Of a stretch of DNA of 64,000 bases, positions 1 through 10,471 are shown piece by piece. Source of the DNA: Lactuca virosa (lineage: Eukaryota; Streptophyta; Magnoliopsida; Asterales; Asteraceae); the NCBI GenBank assembly GCA_928212115.1, contig CAKMRJ010005634.1:171757929-171821928 (forward strand), written 5' to 3'. Every line of letters starts with the position of its first letter. The stretch's first letter is position 1. The notes beneath the pieces were generated by a model. It did no database searches. It saw only the letters and a program-made list of their open reading frames with translations, and was not told the origin of the DNA. The position numbers and the translations under genes are program-made.

Positions 1-389
1 AAGTAGAAATTTGCGGACTTGGTTGACATTGATTTGTTCTTATTTCACGAAATTGATGGTATGATGGAGGAGTTGTATTGCGTTGAATAAGGTAAGATTA
101 TGTATTATCACTTTAAACGACCGTTAGGGGACTTAGATTTTGGATTGTTTGCATTGGCTAGTGACCAAGATGTCAACCACTTAAGGTCCTACATTGCTAA
201 ACACAACCTAAAAGAATTTTATACAAAATTTTGGCGTACCGACTTGCATACATATGCTATGTCTCCTAACCCAACATAAATCTGGATTGGAGAGATTGTT
301 GAACCCCCTTTTGTGCTAGAAGGTTATGTATTTAGTGGATTGACACAACCACAGTTGAAGAGTCTTCATTTTAATGAACCATTAAACTC
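1..389 (+). pseudogene. MULE transposase relic, N-terminal PB1-like domain
   Basis: Frame 1 reads as a PB1-like N-terminal domain found in plant Mutator-like transposase genes. Recognisable blocks include MYYHFKRPLGDLDFGLFAL, DQDVNHLRSYIAKHNLKEFY and PPFVLEGYVFSGLTQPQLKS. Several in-frame stops break it, so it is not functional. It stops at about 389, where DNA homologous to the leader of element D begins. The matching zinc-knuckle C-terminus lies past element A at 6499-6755, and the DDE transposase core between them is absent. The gene start is outside the window. The family assignment is from memory of plant MULE proteins. Confidence 0.6.
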
Positions 390-873
390 ATAAGTTATGA
401 AATGAAAAGTTTTGAATAGTTTCAAAAACTTGCCCTCAAGTTTTGGAATTTGTAAAGTTTTCACTTATGAATCCTTTAATTCCAAGTTAAGCCCTTAGAA
501 TTTTAAAAGTTAAAATTCAACCCTTATACTTTATAATATTATAAGTTAATAATATTTATATATATGTATAAGAGTAAAGTCGTCTTACCATTAGTAGGCC
601 TCATTCACGAAGCCGGTCTATAAGGGGGGTATAAGGTTACTGCCTATAAAATGACAGTTTAATGGGTGTCCACTGTCACCCACCGCTTCCTTGACCGGTG
701 GAGGGTCGTTAGCCAAACGGGTAGGACAAGGACTATAATTCTCCCTTCATTAAAAGTATTAATGATAAATACTAAGTAACTAAACTCTTATTAATACCCA
801 ATCTTAGTTACTTAGGAAAATGTGAATTTGGTGCTAACCCATGAAATTACACTTTGCACTTTGCATAAGTCAG

Positions 874-989
874 TTAGTGGAGCGTGTGTGGTTAACCGGC
901 ACACTAGCTTGATTTAACAAGGTAGGCAAAGGGTAACTTAATGTTTATCATAGTATCGCTGGAGCGTGTGTGGTTAACCGGCACATCGA
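874..989 (+). other. Element A leader: two alpha stem-loops with GGTTAACC loop
   Basis: Two copies of a 22-nt segment containing GTGTGTGGTTAACCGGCA (loops 880-901 and 962-983) are each closed by a different short stem. Copy 1 has TTAGTG at 874-879 facing CACTA at 902-906. Copy 2 has TCGCTG at 956-961 facing CATCGA at 984-989, with one mismatch. The loop centre GGTTAACC is an 8-nt palindrome. The same pair occurs in B, C and D. Function is unknown; RNA dimerisation is an inference. Confidence 0.7.
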
Positions 990-1045
990 TTGAGGGGTAA
1001 ATATTAAGGGTACCAAGTATATTTGCATGGTTATTCACACCTTGT

Positions 1046-1272
1046 TTTGTGATCCTCGGCATCCCAGTCACAAACCCTGAAGGGCACACTCGAGATTGAA
1101 ACATGCCTTTGAAAAGTTCAATGAATCTCAAAAGAATCTAGGAGTTTCAAAACCAATTAAAACCTAATAATACATTTCGTTTTTCATGGTGGAAATTGGT
1201 GAATCGTCATTCACCTACCTTCAAATATTTTATAGCTTGGATTACGGCATCCCTCTTCTAAGTTATAAAATA
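1046..1272 (+). other. Element A leader: beta stem-loops 1 and 2 (GGCATCCC loop)
   Basis: Beta1 at 1046-1074 has a perfect 7-bp stem, TTTGTGA with TCACAAA, around a 15-nt loop with CGGCATCCC. Beta2 at 1226-1272 has a 16-bp stem (1226-1241 with 1257-1272, two G-T pairs) around a 15-nt loop TTACGGCATCCCTCT at 1242-1256. Stem sequences are unrelated, but both loops are 15 nt and share GGCATCCC. Both sit just upstream of gag, as in B, C and D. Confidence 0.72.
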
Positions 1273-1357
1273 GTTTGTTGGGTCCTAGCCTTAATATTTC
1301 ATATTGGGTGTCATATTAAGGACTTTAAATCAACTATCTTGAATATCTCCCAAAAAG

Positions 1358-1990
1358 ATGTCTGGTCTAGACATTTATGATCTTCCCAAATCTCTTGAAA
1401 CAAGCTTTCCTAAATGAAGATGATGTCCCATGGATATCATACTTCCTCCACCTCCTCCAATTATTCTCCCTAACCCACAAGTTCTTGAAAAGTTTAAGGT
1501 CACTCAAGCCCTATTGGCAAGCAAAGGTCTATGTGTGATCACATATTGGAGATGTAGTCACATATTGACAAGCCGGGAGAGTTGGGTGTCAAAGTCTTGA
1601 GAAAGTTGGTGGCTCAACTACTTTCTAAGTCACATAGTGAGTTCCTTTGGGACTCCTATGAAACAGACTATGACAAGACCCTTAATGATCTTATCTATTT
1701 GCTAAGATCAACTTCCTAAAACTTTATGGACATTGACAATGATGACATTGGATATCCAGTAAAGCTCTCTCTTCCCAATGGAAAGGGATCGCCCATAGTC
1801 AACTCGGTTGACCAAATGGTAAAGAGAGAGGCTAAGTCTTAGATAGTCCCATTATCAAGGGTCCATTGCCAAAGGAAGGGGCATTGGTTGCGAAGCTGCC
1901 AAATTTACCTAAGGATGTTAAAGTCAATAAGTTTGACTCTACTTCAGGTAAAGTCCATTGTCTAACTCTATTAAGTTCCTACTTGGAGAT
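1358..1990 (+). pseudogene. Element A gag relic (N-terminally shortened copia gag)
   Basis: An ATG at 1358 opens a reading frame beginning MSGLDIYDLPKSLE. It is followed, in shifting frames, by PPPPPIILPNPQV, KVTQALLASK and a damaged zinc knuckle (KGHWLRSC, first cysteines lost). The same order is seen in the intact B gag (16099-16791, minus) and in D. Gag would form the virus-like particle and bind RNA. Frameshifts and stops make this copy inactive. It lacks the N-terminal half of ordinary copia gag seen in C. Confidence 0.7.
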
Positions 1991-4900
1991 TCTTATTACA
2001 TGATGTGACTGGGTCACATGTTGATGTTTGAAGAATCAAAGAAAAGTGAAGAAACTTAAAGAAAGAATATGTTGAATCTGATCGCGTAGATGGATTTCTA
2101 TTGCATAGTTTGAAGATCGGATTCTTGAGCTACTTCTTAGGAGTTATGATATATTGCTTAGGAATAGATAACAACAAAGTTTTCATGTGCTTTTGCACTG
2201 TAAGGATAGTTTTTTCCGCAAAGTTTTTAAAATAAAAGGAAAATTTTTTATTTTATTTATTTTAAAATATCCTTACAATGGCATTTGTGAAAATCTTTGT
2301 TGCTTATAAGATTCCATTAAGAGCAAGAGTGAAAATATGAATTTGATTCTTTCATTTGTGGTAGTGTCCAAATTTACCAAATAAGGAAAGATTCTCATCA
2401 CCCAAATTGGATAGAAACTTGGAATCATGCAAGTTGTATAGTATGATGAATGAGAATTTTCTATTTTGGAAAATTAAGACTAGTTCCTTGTTCACATGTA
2501 TATGTGAGTCAAGTGAAGGACTAAGGGATCAAGTATACATTCTTGTGCACTGATCAAGTCCACCATAAAAGATCGATAAGACTATTCGTCATGATTTACT
2601 AAGGCTTAGTAAATATGATTATACTTACAAGCTTAAGTATAATTCTGAGACATTGGAAAAGTTTCAATGTATGACAGAACGAATGAGAAGAATCAAAATA
2701 GGCAGAAGGATAAAAGTTTCTCAAATCTGAAAAGATGGGAGAGTACTTTAGTATCATGTTTTAAGATCATCTTAATGATTTTGAGACCTTATCACAATTC
2801 ATCCTCTAAGTGCATTCTGATAGTTAAGAAGAGGAGTTATGAATTGTTGAAGTGGTTAAATCAAGAAGATGATTCATACATCGTTCCAAAAACAATTCTT
2901 AGAGTTATACTCTAAGATTGTAACTTGAGTGACATGTCTTAAAAGATGTTTAAAAACACTTGTCAAATGTAAGAGTAAAAGTTTTCTACTCTTGTACATT
3001 TGAAATTGGTAATTTGTGATGTTTTGGATAAAACAAAGATCAACTAAGGCCAATTGTGTTAAGTGTCTGTCTTGATTAGAATCCACACTATCTCTTGAAT
3101 ATTTGGCAAGAAAGTCTTATAGGTCAAGGAGACAGTGGGAGTCTAAAAGATCCTGAAAGAATTTCAAGAACTAATCAAGAATAAAACCTGAGGTTCTTCA
3201 CTAGCACGCGACTTGAGGTTTATAACCTATCATGTTGACATATTCTGTGCCCATTCCAGTTAAAGTTGGCTTTGCATAGGAGTTCTGAAAGTTCTCAATT
3301 GGTTGCATAACAACTTGGAAGCAATGGCAGGCCCTGTACTGCCAGGTGGCAAGAAGTTAAGATTGCATAAGTTCAGTCCATATGAGTTTGGATTTGTCAT
3401 TATCCTTGTCTTGTGACTATGGTTTTGACGATTCACATGGATAAGAACACATACACCATAAAATCTAAGGGTCATAAGGTTTCTCTCCGATTCATGAAAA
3501 TGATGGTGAGGAAACACTTCCACCAAGTATATTTGAAGCAGATGGCAAAAGGTCTAAACAATTGAGACTATGATTACGGCATCCCTTTTCATAGTTCTGA
3601 AATTGTTTAGACACACATGCATGCTATCTAAGGAAAGGTATATATGATTTTGATAAAGTTTTATCAAAGCATCTCGTATCAGAAATCTGAACTTTGGTAA
3701 GGAAGTCAATAAAGTATTGATTTCTAGAAGTCCAACTGATTTCTGAGTACATGTCAAAGCTAGGGGGAGCATAAGTGATATGCTAATAATCATCATGTTA
3801 GTGGGAGCATGATAATTATTTGTTAGTGTTGCAAGTTAGCAATGTTAATTATAGAAAACAAAAGTTTCAATTCGTGTGGCTGCAGGGATTGAAAAAGTTG
3901 TTTTGCTATAATTAAGGGAGAGGAAATTATACTTCATTTCAATTCTAAAAGCTTAGATTGAGATTTTAATCGTATTTAATCAAGGATATATATATATATG
4001 AATTTCATGTTGGAATGGCTCAACATAAGGAAATTCTATATATGGGTCCATTATTTACGTTCTAAAATTCGATTATGATTACGGCATCCCTTTTCATAAT
4101 CTGAATTTTGAGAACTTGGCAAATTGAAATGGAAATATTATAGCAAAATACTGGTTTAGTCTTTATGTGAGACATCATGAATCGTGTCCCATATGCTTCG
4201 GATATAGGATCGATTACATGTGCTATATTCATCCTTTCTAAAATTTTCCAAATGCCTGGGGCATTATGAAGGGAAAAGGTCTAGAATTGGATATGACTAA
4301 AATGATTAAGCAATTGTCGAGGACAATCTAAGGTTTACCAAAGATTGGTTGCTCAAGGACAGTTGGAAGTATAATGTTAATTCTGGAAGGACCATATTGA
4401 CATAATCTGTAAGGAGGCAACTCTTGTTCAGAAGTGATAGTCAAAATGGAATATGGAAATGTTTCAAAGTTAGAAATTATTCAATCTGTGTAAGATTAGG
4501 AAACTTAATGAAAGAAGGATGTTTCCAAGGAGCTGATCTCCTTTGGAATGCTCGGTAATGATTGTTGTCAAGTCTTTCTGACTTCGTGCATAATCATTAA
4601 GAGGATCAATGCATATAAGTTTAGAATCTAACAGATTTCAGTAAATGGCATGAATTTGGAATTCTTGCATTTGCAGTAAGGATTTGGGACTGTGAAAAGA
4701 GGATCATTGGAGTGATGTTCAATTGATCTATTTTATAAAGTAAAGATCATAGACAAACATAGTATGCATACTTGGTGTATGGCATGACTAGTGTTTAGAA
4801 AACATAGTGTACATGCTTGGAGCATGGGACAACTATTGTTTTAAATTCAAGTATAAAGTTGATAAAACCGAAACAATGAATAATGAGTAATCAGTATGGT

Positions 4901-5746
4901 GATAAATAAAAGTGTTTATTTATATTCATAGGGTTTGATACCATATTTGATTCATTTATTCTTGTGTTTCACTTTGCATGTTTTGACTTCCAGAATAACT
5001 AAGTCGCTCTTCCTGAATGATTAAGTTATTCAAACCATCCACAGTCGGTCATATGTTGGAAGTAGATATGAATCAAGACTGTCATGGGTTGGTTTGTAGA
5101 GGTCCAAGTTGGTGGACAAAAGTGGTGCTACAACACTCATGAGTGCTCATAAGTTCTGAGTATTGGATTCAACCCGCGCTCATTTGAATCACTTCATGGA
5201 TTTTATCACGAGTGATCATGAGACGATAATATCTTATATTCTTCAAACCTAGATATATGAGTTGTTACTATGAGTTCGTTATACATTGATTGCACGAAAA
5301 CGCATTCGTAATTCGATGTTATAAAACGTGCCTTTGTGTATGATTCAACAAGTAGTAGAACAAGCCATATGAGTCGAAGTTTATCCATTCCTTTTACCTT
5401 CGGGATAAAAGCGATATCTGTGGGCCCCTCGATGATTTAAAGATGATACATGTGAGTGCTTGGCCAAGCCAGGACTGATTTGATTTGTTCAATCAGTCAG
5501 TCATCATGAATCGGAAATCGGGAAACAACAAATGGACAGAGAGAATGATTGATAATCCATGTCTCAGTCCATATGATATCTAGAATGGAGGAATATATGA
5601 TCCCTTATCTAATGGACAAGTCATTGACAAAGGTCAGAGTTCATCGACAAGGTCAGAGTTCGACAGAAGCTTTTGAGAGCTACGATTGTTGATCGGTTCC
5701 TGAAGTCATACGCAATAATAGTTTTAGACTTATCCAAGTGGGAGAC
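1991..5746 (+). other. Element A pol-less body and 3' untranslated region
   Basis: No reading frame resembling protease, integrase, RT or RNase H is visible on either strand. The segment aligns by eye with D (about 59420-63245) and, inverted, with B (about 12268-16098). From about 4930 on it also matches the 3' untranslated region of the autonomous-type element C (22324-23172). A purine-rich tract AAGTGGGAGAC precedes the LTR at 5736-5746. Two beta stem-loops are listed separately. Confidence 0.75.
3553..4115 (+). other. Element A body: beta stem-loops 3 and 4
   Basis: Beta3 at 3553-3611 has an 11-bp outer stem (TCTAAACAATT with AATTGTTTAGA), a small internal loop, a 7-bp inner stem (ACTATGA with TCATAGT) and the loop TTACGGCATCCCTTT at 3574-3588. 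Beta4 at 4059-4115 has an 8-bp inner stem, further 7-bp and 5-bp helices separated by single bulges, and the same loop at 4079-4093. Homologous hairpins are at 60984-61042 and 61529-61585 in D and, inverted, at 14402-14443 and 13884-13940 in B. Confidence 0.75.
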
Positions 5747-6498
5747 TGTTGGATTAATGTCTAAGTTCATAACTATAATTGGTAAGACTTGACCCGACCC
5801 GGCATGGTCCATTTGGGTTGCATGGCATCATGCATTTGGATAGACTATAATGAGAGAAATAACACTTAAGGTTGGTTAATATATTAAGTTCTAATATATT
5901 AATAAGGTTATTTAATTAGTATTGATCAAGAATTAATTTGGAATTAATTAAGTGATCAAAAGGAAACTAATTAAATATATGGGTTGATTGTGTAAATCAT
6001 TCATTCTTATATATGTGGGCTTGTGATCCAAAGATTCCTTATGTTGGACTAAGTCCATGGGGTGACCCATGGATACTCCATGGAGGTTAAAATCCATGGA
6101 GCATAAGGAATGGGTAAAGTTATGAGTTACATGGTGTAACCCTAATAGCCACCATATAAAAGAATCCCATGGCTCAAGAAATCGTGCACTAATGTGTGAG
6201 TGTGAGGGCTAGACGATTTCAAGGAGTGTTCAAGTTTCTCTCAAGTTATTCCAAGTGTATTTGGTGTTGTGTGAACCATTTGAGGTGTCACACTTGGGGC
6301 ACTAGGCACTCAAGCTTCATGAAGACATTCTACATCAAAGAGGTATGTATTCTATCTTGTTATATTTATTATTTTGTATGCTAGATTAGGATAATACCTT
6401 GGATGTTCATAATTGTATGTATAATAGAGAAAACATAGATCCAAGGTATTTAGGGTTGCATGTACACTTAGGAGTGTTAGAATGCTCATAACCCAACA
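5747..6498 (+). repeat. Element A 3' LTR
   Basis: A 752-bp LTR runs from TGTTGGATTAATGTC to AACCCAACA. A TATA-like TATAAA lies at 6155-6160. It starts like the D LTR but then differs strongly, with many substitutions and indels in U3 and R/U5, although the internal regions of A and D are nearly the same. It ends against the MULE zinc-knuckle fragment. Confidence 0.85.
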
Positions 6499-6755
6499 AA
6501 AAGGTCCTTGTCCAACAAAGTTACTACCACCACAACATCATGTGCCTATTGGTTGGAAAAAAAAAAGATGTTACAGAAGATGATGGTGCTAGGGTGACTA
6601 GTACGACCAAGTCAGTTATATGTTCAAAGTGTGGAAATGTTGGGCATAATGGTAGGAGCTGCAAGGGGAAAGCATTGGGAGGATCACAGACCATGGGTAG
6701 TGGTGTGGGACAAAATGCAGGTTATGTGAACAAGGGAAAAAGTCCCATGGTTTAG
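6499..6755 (+). pseudogene. MULE transposase relic, C-terminal zinc knuckle
   Basis: The reading frame from about 6540 contains CSKCGNVGHNGRSC, a CX2CX4HX4C zinc knuckle, then a glycine/lysine-rich tail ending at a TAG at 6753-6755. This is the usual end of plant MULE transposases. With the PB1-like fragment at 1-389 it marks one older MULE, disrupted by A and missing its catalytic core. The boundary at 6499 is set by the end of the A LTR. Confidence 0.6.
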
Positions 6756-7742
6756 TGTTTATGTACTAGTGTCATGTATTTTGGTTGGCTAATGTTTGTG
6801 ATGTACTTGAAGCAATGTTCTTAACTTTATGTCTATAATTTTAGTTTGAACTAATGTTTGTGCTGCATGTTTTACTATTTTGGTGCTATACTTCAAACTA
6901 TGTTGACTCGATGAGTGCTTGTAATGGTATGAACGAATAATTAATTTGGTTATTAATGCATTTTACGTTTAATCTCTAATGTTAGGTTATAAATTCTAAT
7001 AGTATGCATGATTGTTGTAAATTGTAATGGTATGAATGCATGTTTTTCCAATTACCAAAAATAACACTACAGTTTCATTAACATGCAAACTGATGATAGC
7101 CAATGCAACTTAAAGCCAACATATACATACTAACATGCTAAACATATATGATAAGTTAACCTACACTTTGTACACAAGAATTAACACAAACAAAAACAGA
7201 CTGATAGCTAGATACAATTTTAGTTTCAGATTTTGTTGTTCAATCTTCACCCTAATGTTCGTACAAGCACACTTCTGCTCCTCCACTAACCAACTAATGA
7301 ATTTGCAATCACAACCCTACAAATTTCAAAATTTCAAACATTTATAGTGGTAAAGTTTTCTAGGATTGTTCTTGCTTCACAATGTACCAATCACAACTTG
7401 AGCTCCATAATTGTATATAATGGCCATTTTGATTTCTTGATAGAAAAACCTAAACGAAAAAGAAAATAGGGAATAAAGAATGAGGATGAAGAATACTGAG
7501 GGAGGCAAGCAAGAACGGAGAGGTGCAATGGCTCTAATAGGGCAATAATTAAAATGATGAAAATACCCCTGCATGCTAGGCACCAGGACACCTAAATGGA
7601 GAAAACAAACAGTTAACGTCGATAGAACTGGGAGGACATGAACTAAAAGTATGAGAGGCGGTTTGAGTTAATTTTTCAAAAATAGGGATTGAATGTGAAA
7701 ATTGGCTCTTAGACCAGCGACGATTCGTGTAATATATATATA

Positions 7743-7791
<49 letters not shown>

Positions 7792-7834
7792 TACATATAA
7801 TTTTTATGAGTATAATGCAAATGTAAATGGTAAC
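6756..7834. other. MULE 3' flank and (TA)n tract, no gene seen
   Basis: AT-rich sequence after the MULE stop codon. I see no convincing coding frame. It probably holds the 3' untranslated region and perhaps the right terminal repeat of the MULE (around 7650-7720), but the left partner is outside the window. A (TA)n run occupies about 7731-7780 and is followed by an ACAC stretch. The Athila-like LTR begins at 7835. Confidence 0.4.
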
Positions 7835-8321
7835 TGATATGTGCATATTTATTCATTTATTTCATGCATTATCTTGACATTTTTAAGCTACATTTGTGCT
7901 TATTTTAGGACAAATGGTACTTAATTTGTTATAAATTTGTTTTGTAGCGATAAAGACATGATCAGGATAAAAAGAAAGCAAAAATGTGGAGCTGGAAGCA
8001 AGGAAACCTGGACCTGATCAAAACAAGGCAGATTTAAACTCTGAAGCGTACGACGTGGGGACGTCTGGCCATGCCGTGGTACCTAGAAAATTCGCGATCA
8101 AGTTGGCAGACTTGGCCTTACGTGTTTTCCATGGACGCCACGCCGTGGAGAGCTTTAGCCACGGACTAGGGGACAGTTTTTGGTATCTATATAAAGTTTG
8201 GTCCTACCATCAACCCTAGGTTATGATGGAAGATAATTACAAGTTTGGCACCTAAAGAAGTATTGGGTATTGCTGGGAATTTTAAGTTAGGATTAACTGA
8301 AGAGCCTGTTTTGGTTAATTT
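7835..8321 (+). repeat. Element G 5' LTR, left part
   Basis: Begins TGATATGTGCATATTTATTC, a start I associate with Athila-type LTRs. It contains a TATA-like TATATAAAG around 8190. It is cut at 8321 by the C LTR and resumes at 23950. The uninterrupted 3' copy near 28636-28650 reads GGTTAATTTAACTAGG, which places the C insertion exactly between AATTT and AACT. The left LTR also seems to have lost a stretch relative to the 3' copy. Confidence 0.7.
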
Positions 8322-9108
8322 TGTTGGATTAGTGTCTAAGCCTGTAACTATATTTGGTAAGTACTTGACCCGGTTGTGCATGGTCCTTTTGGGTTGCCTT
8401 CACCAAAAGCAACTTGACTGGGTGATTTATGAATAAAGAGGTTAATATGGTTTATTAATATATTATATGAATTATATATTAAAAGAGAAATCATATAATT
8501 AAATTAATATTAGATAAGAATTAATTAATAAATTAATTTCTGTGGCTAAAAGGTATTAATTTAATAACAGGGACTTAAACTGTTAAATGTGTGATAGTTG
8601 AGTATTGGGTTGAGGAGCCTCTTGGACTAGGCATGAATGAAATTAGGATGTGTCCATCAATAATTTCGGCCATAAGGACCTATTCTAGAAGCTTCCTTGG
8701 ATAGCTTAAGGCCTAAGCTGTCCATTAGGGGTTTAGGCTGAAACCCTAGCAGCACCAGTATAAATAAGACCCTAAGGCTTCCAAATTTCGGCCACTTGAT
8801 ACCCTAGAGAGATCATAGCCGAAATTGTGCCTCTCCTCTCTCTCCAATATCATCCTCTTGCTTCTTTGGTGTTTGTAAGCCATTAGAGGAGTGACACTTG
8901 TGACTATCAGTTCCAAGACAAGAAGATTCAAGCTATTGTTCAAGAGGTAATCATCTAGATATGTTTTCTTATGTCAATTTCGAATCATGTATGCTAGATC
9001 TAGGGTTAGAAAGTCTTGGATGAATTGCATGTATAATAGAGAAGCTTTGATCCAAGCTTTAGGGTTTGCATGAGCACATAGGATGTTCTTTTTGGCTAAA
9101 ACCCATCA
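8322..9108 (+). repeat. Element C 5' LTR
   Basis: 787 bp, from TGTTGGATTAGTGTC to AAACCCATCA. A TATA box TATAAATA at 8759-8766 would drive the genomic RNA. The first ~100 nt and R/U5 blocks match the LTR of non-autonomous element B far better than those of A or D. Confidence 0.9.
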
Positions 9109-9123
9109 GTGGTATCAGAGCCT
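9109..9123 (+). other. Element C primer-binding site (tRNA-iMet)
   Basis: GTGGTATCAGAGCCT directly follows the LTR. TGGTATCAGAGC is the standard complement of the plant initiator methionine tRNA 3' end, used to prime minus-strand DNA in Ty1/copia elements. Confidence 0.9.
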
Positions 9124-9201
9124 TGATTGGCTTCTATTGTATTGATGCTTTGTGTTTTCATTCTTGCTTTAAAATAAAAAAATTTCGCCCCCTGACTGAC
9201 A

Positions 9202-9274
9202 GACTCGGCGAGTCCCAAAGTAGGCTCGACGAGTAGGATGAACTCGACGAGTCCATAAGGGGACTCGGCGAGTC
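9202..9274 (+). repeat. Four CTCGRCGAG palindromes at ~20-nt spacing in C leader
   Basis: The near-palindrome CTCG(G/A)CGAG occurs four times, within 9202-9214, 9225-9233, 9242-9252 and 9262-9274. Centres are about 21, 18 and 21 nt apart. Two copies extend to GACTCGGCGAGTC. The A and D leaders lack an obvious equivalent. Role unknown; a DNA-binding array or RNA hairpins are both possible. Confidence 0.65.
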
Positions 9275-9706
9275 GGGACGTCAGACAGAGGGATTCTCGG
9301 GATTTCTTGTTGTTTTGCTGAAGGATAATTACCAAAATCAGTTTTGACTAATAAAATCTGAATTTTATTGTTGTTATATGTTTATCCTTACCAAAACAAA
9401 AGATAATCACCAATTATTTGAATGATTAATTCCTTATATGATAACATTTGATTATTTAAATTATTTGATGAATTATCTTGTAAATAAAATTGATTAGGTC
9501 AAATTTAGATAATCATTAAATTAAATTTTTAATTTTAAATTATTTGCTATTTGATCCTATGTGTTTTGAAAAGTTCAAAACTTGCCCTCAAGTTTTGAAA
9601 TTTAAATTTTTTATTAACAATTTAATTTGAACTATTTAAATTTCAAACCCTAGAATTTTACAAGTTTAAAATTCAACCTTATACTTTATAATATTATGAG
9701 ATTAAT

Positions 9707-9774
<68 letters not shown>

Positions 9775-10073
9775 AACTTAAATGCTAGTCTTGCCGTTAG
9801 TAGGCCTCATTCACGAAGCCGATCTATAAGGGGGTATAAGGTTATGGCCTATTAAATGGCCGTTTAATGGGTGTCCACTCTCACCCACCGCTTCCTTGAT
9901 TGGTGGAGGGTCGTTAGCCGAACGGGTAGGATAGGGCAACCCTTTCCTCAAATAAGTATAATGAAATTATAAAAGTAACTAAATGTTTTTACAAAATTCT
10001 CAGTCTTAGTTATTTAGGAAAAAGTGAATTGATGCAATTCCATGAAATTACACGTTGTACCCTTGCTAAGACG

Positions 10074-10190
10074 TTAGTGGAGCGTGTGTGGTTAACCGGC
10101 ACACTAATTGGGTTCTAAGCAAAGGTGGAAAAGGGTGACTCATTGTTTTTCATAGTTCGATGGAGCGTGTGTGCTTAACCGTCACATCGA
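10074..10190 (+). other. Element C leader: alpha stem-loops 1 and 2
   Basis: Alpha1 is TTAGTG (10074-10079) facing CACTAA (10102-10107). Alpha2 is TCGATG (10157-10162) facing CATCGA (10185-10190). Both stems are perfect 6-bp helices of different sequence, each enclosing a 22-nt loop. The loop of copy 1 has GGTTAACCGG; that of copy 2 has the variant GCTTAACCGT, which is no longer a perfect palindrome. Confidence 0.75.
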
Positions 10191-10247
10191 ATAGGTGACT
10201 GTAACAATGAGGGCACCATGTACATTTGCATGGTTATTCACACCCGC

Positions 10248-10471
10248 TTTGTGATCCTCGGCATCCCAGTCACAAACTTGAGGGGCATATCGAGATTTAA
10301 ACATGCCATTGAAATGTTCAATGAATCTCAAAAGATCTAGGAGTTTTCAATACATTTAAAACTTAGCTTTAATTTGTTTTTCATGGTGGAAAATTAGTGA
10401 ATCGTCATTCACTTACCTTCAAATTATTTACTTGTTAGATTACGACATCCCTCTTCTAATTTGTAAATAAT
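10248..10471 (+). other. Element C leader: beta stem-loops 1 and 2
   Basis: Beta1 (10248-10276) has TTTGTGA with TCACAAA around a 15-nt loop carrying CGGCATCCC. Beta2 (10423-10471) has a 6-bp inner and 9-bp outer stem, separated by a two-base mismatch, around the loop TTACGACATCCCTCT at 10440-10454. The beta2 stem sequence differs from that of A and D, yet the fold and loop are kept. Confidence 0.75.

Larger units (their letters stand above)
390..6498 (+). mobile_element. Element A: 5'-truncated non-autonomous copia
   Basis: This is a Ty1/copia-type element without pol. Homology to element D starts at about 390 (D position about 57562), inside the untranslated leader. The 5' LTR, primer-binding site and first ~480 nt of leader are therefore missing. 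Order: structured leader (to about 1357), broken gag (about 1358-1990), about 3 kb without coding potential, a 3' untranslated region shared with element C, a polypurine tract and a 3' LTR at 5747-6498. The internal region is roughly 95-99% identical to D over the stretches compared by eye, but the LTR is much more different. No target duplication can be checked because the left end is lost. Confidence 0.85.

Noticed and set aside
3260..3526. An 88-residue antisense frame, identical at 60691-60957
   Set aside because: A and D are nearly identical DNA here, so the identity is expected. The homologous region of B (about 14500-14860) does not keep the frame.
3574..3588. Hammerhead ribozyme (retrozyme) core around the GGCATCCC hairpins
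   Set aside because: The CTGATGA and GAAA core elements are not present near these hairpins.
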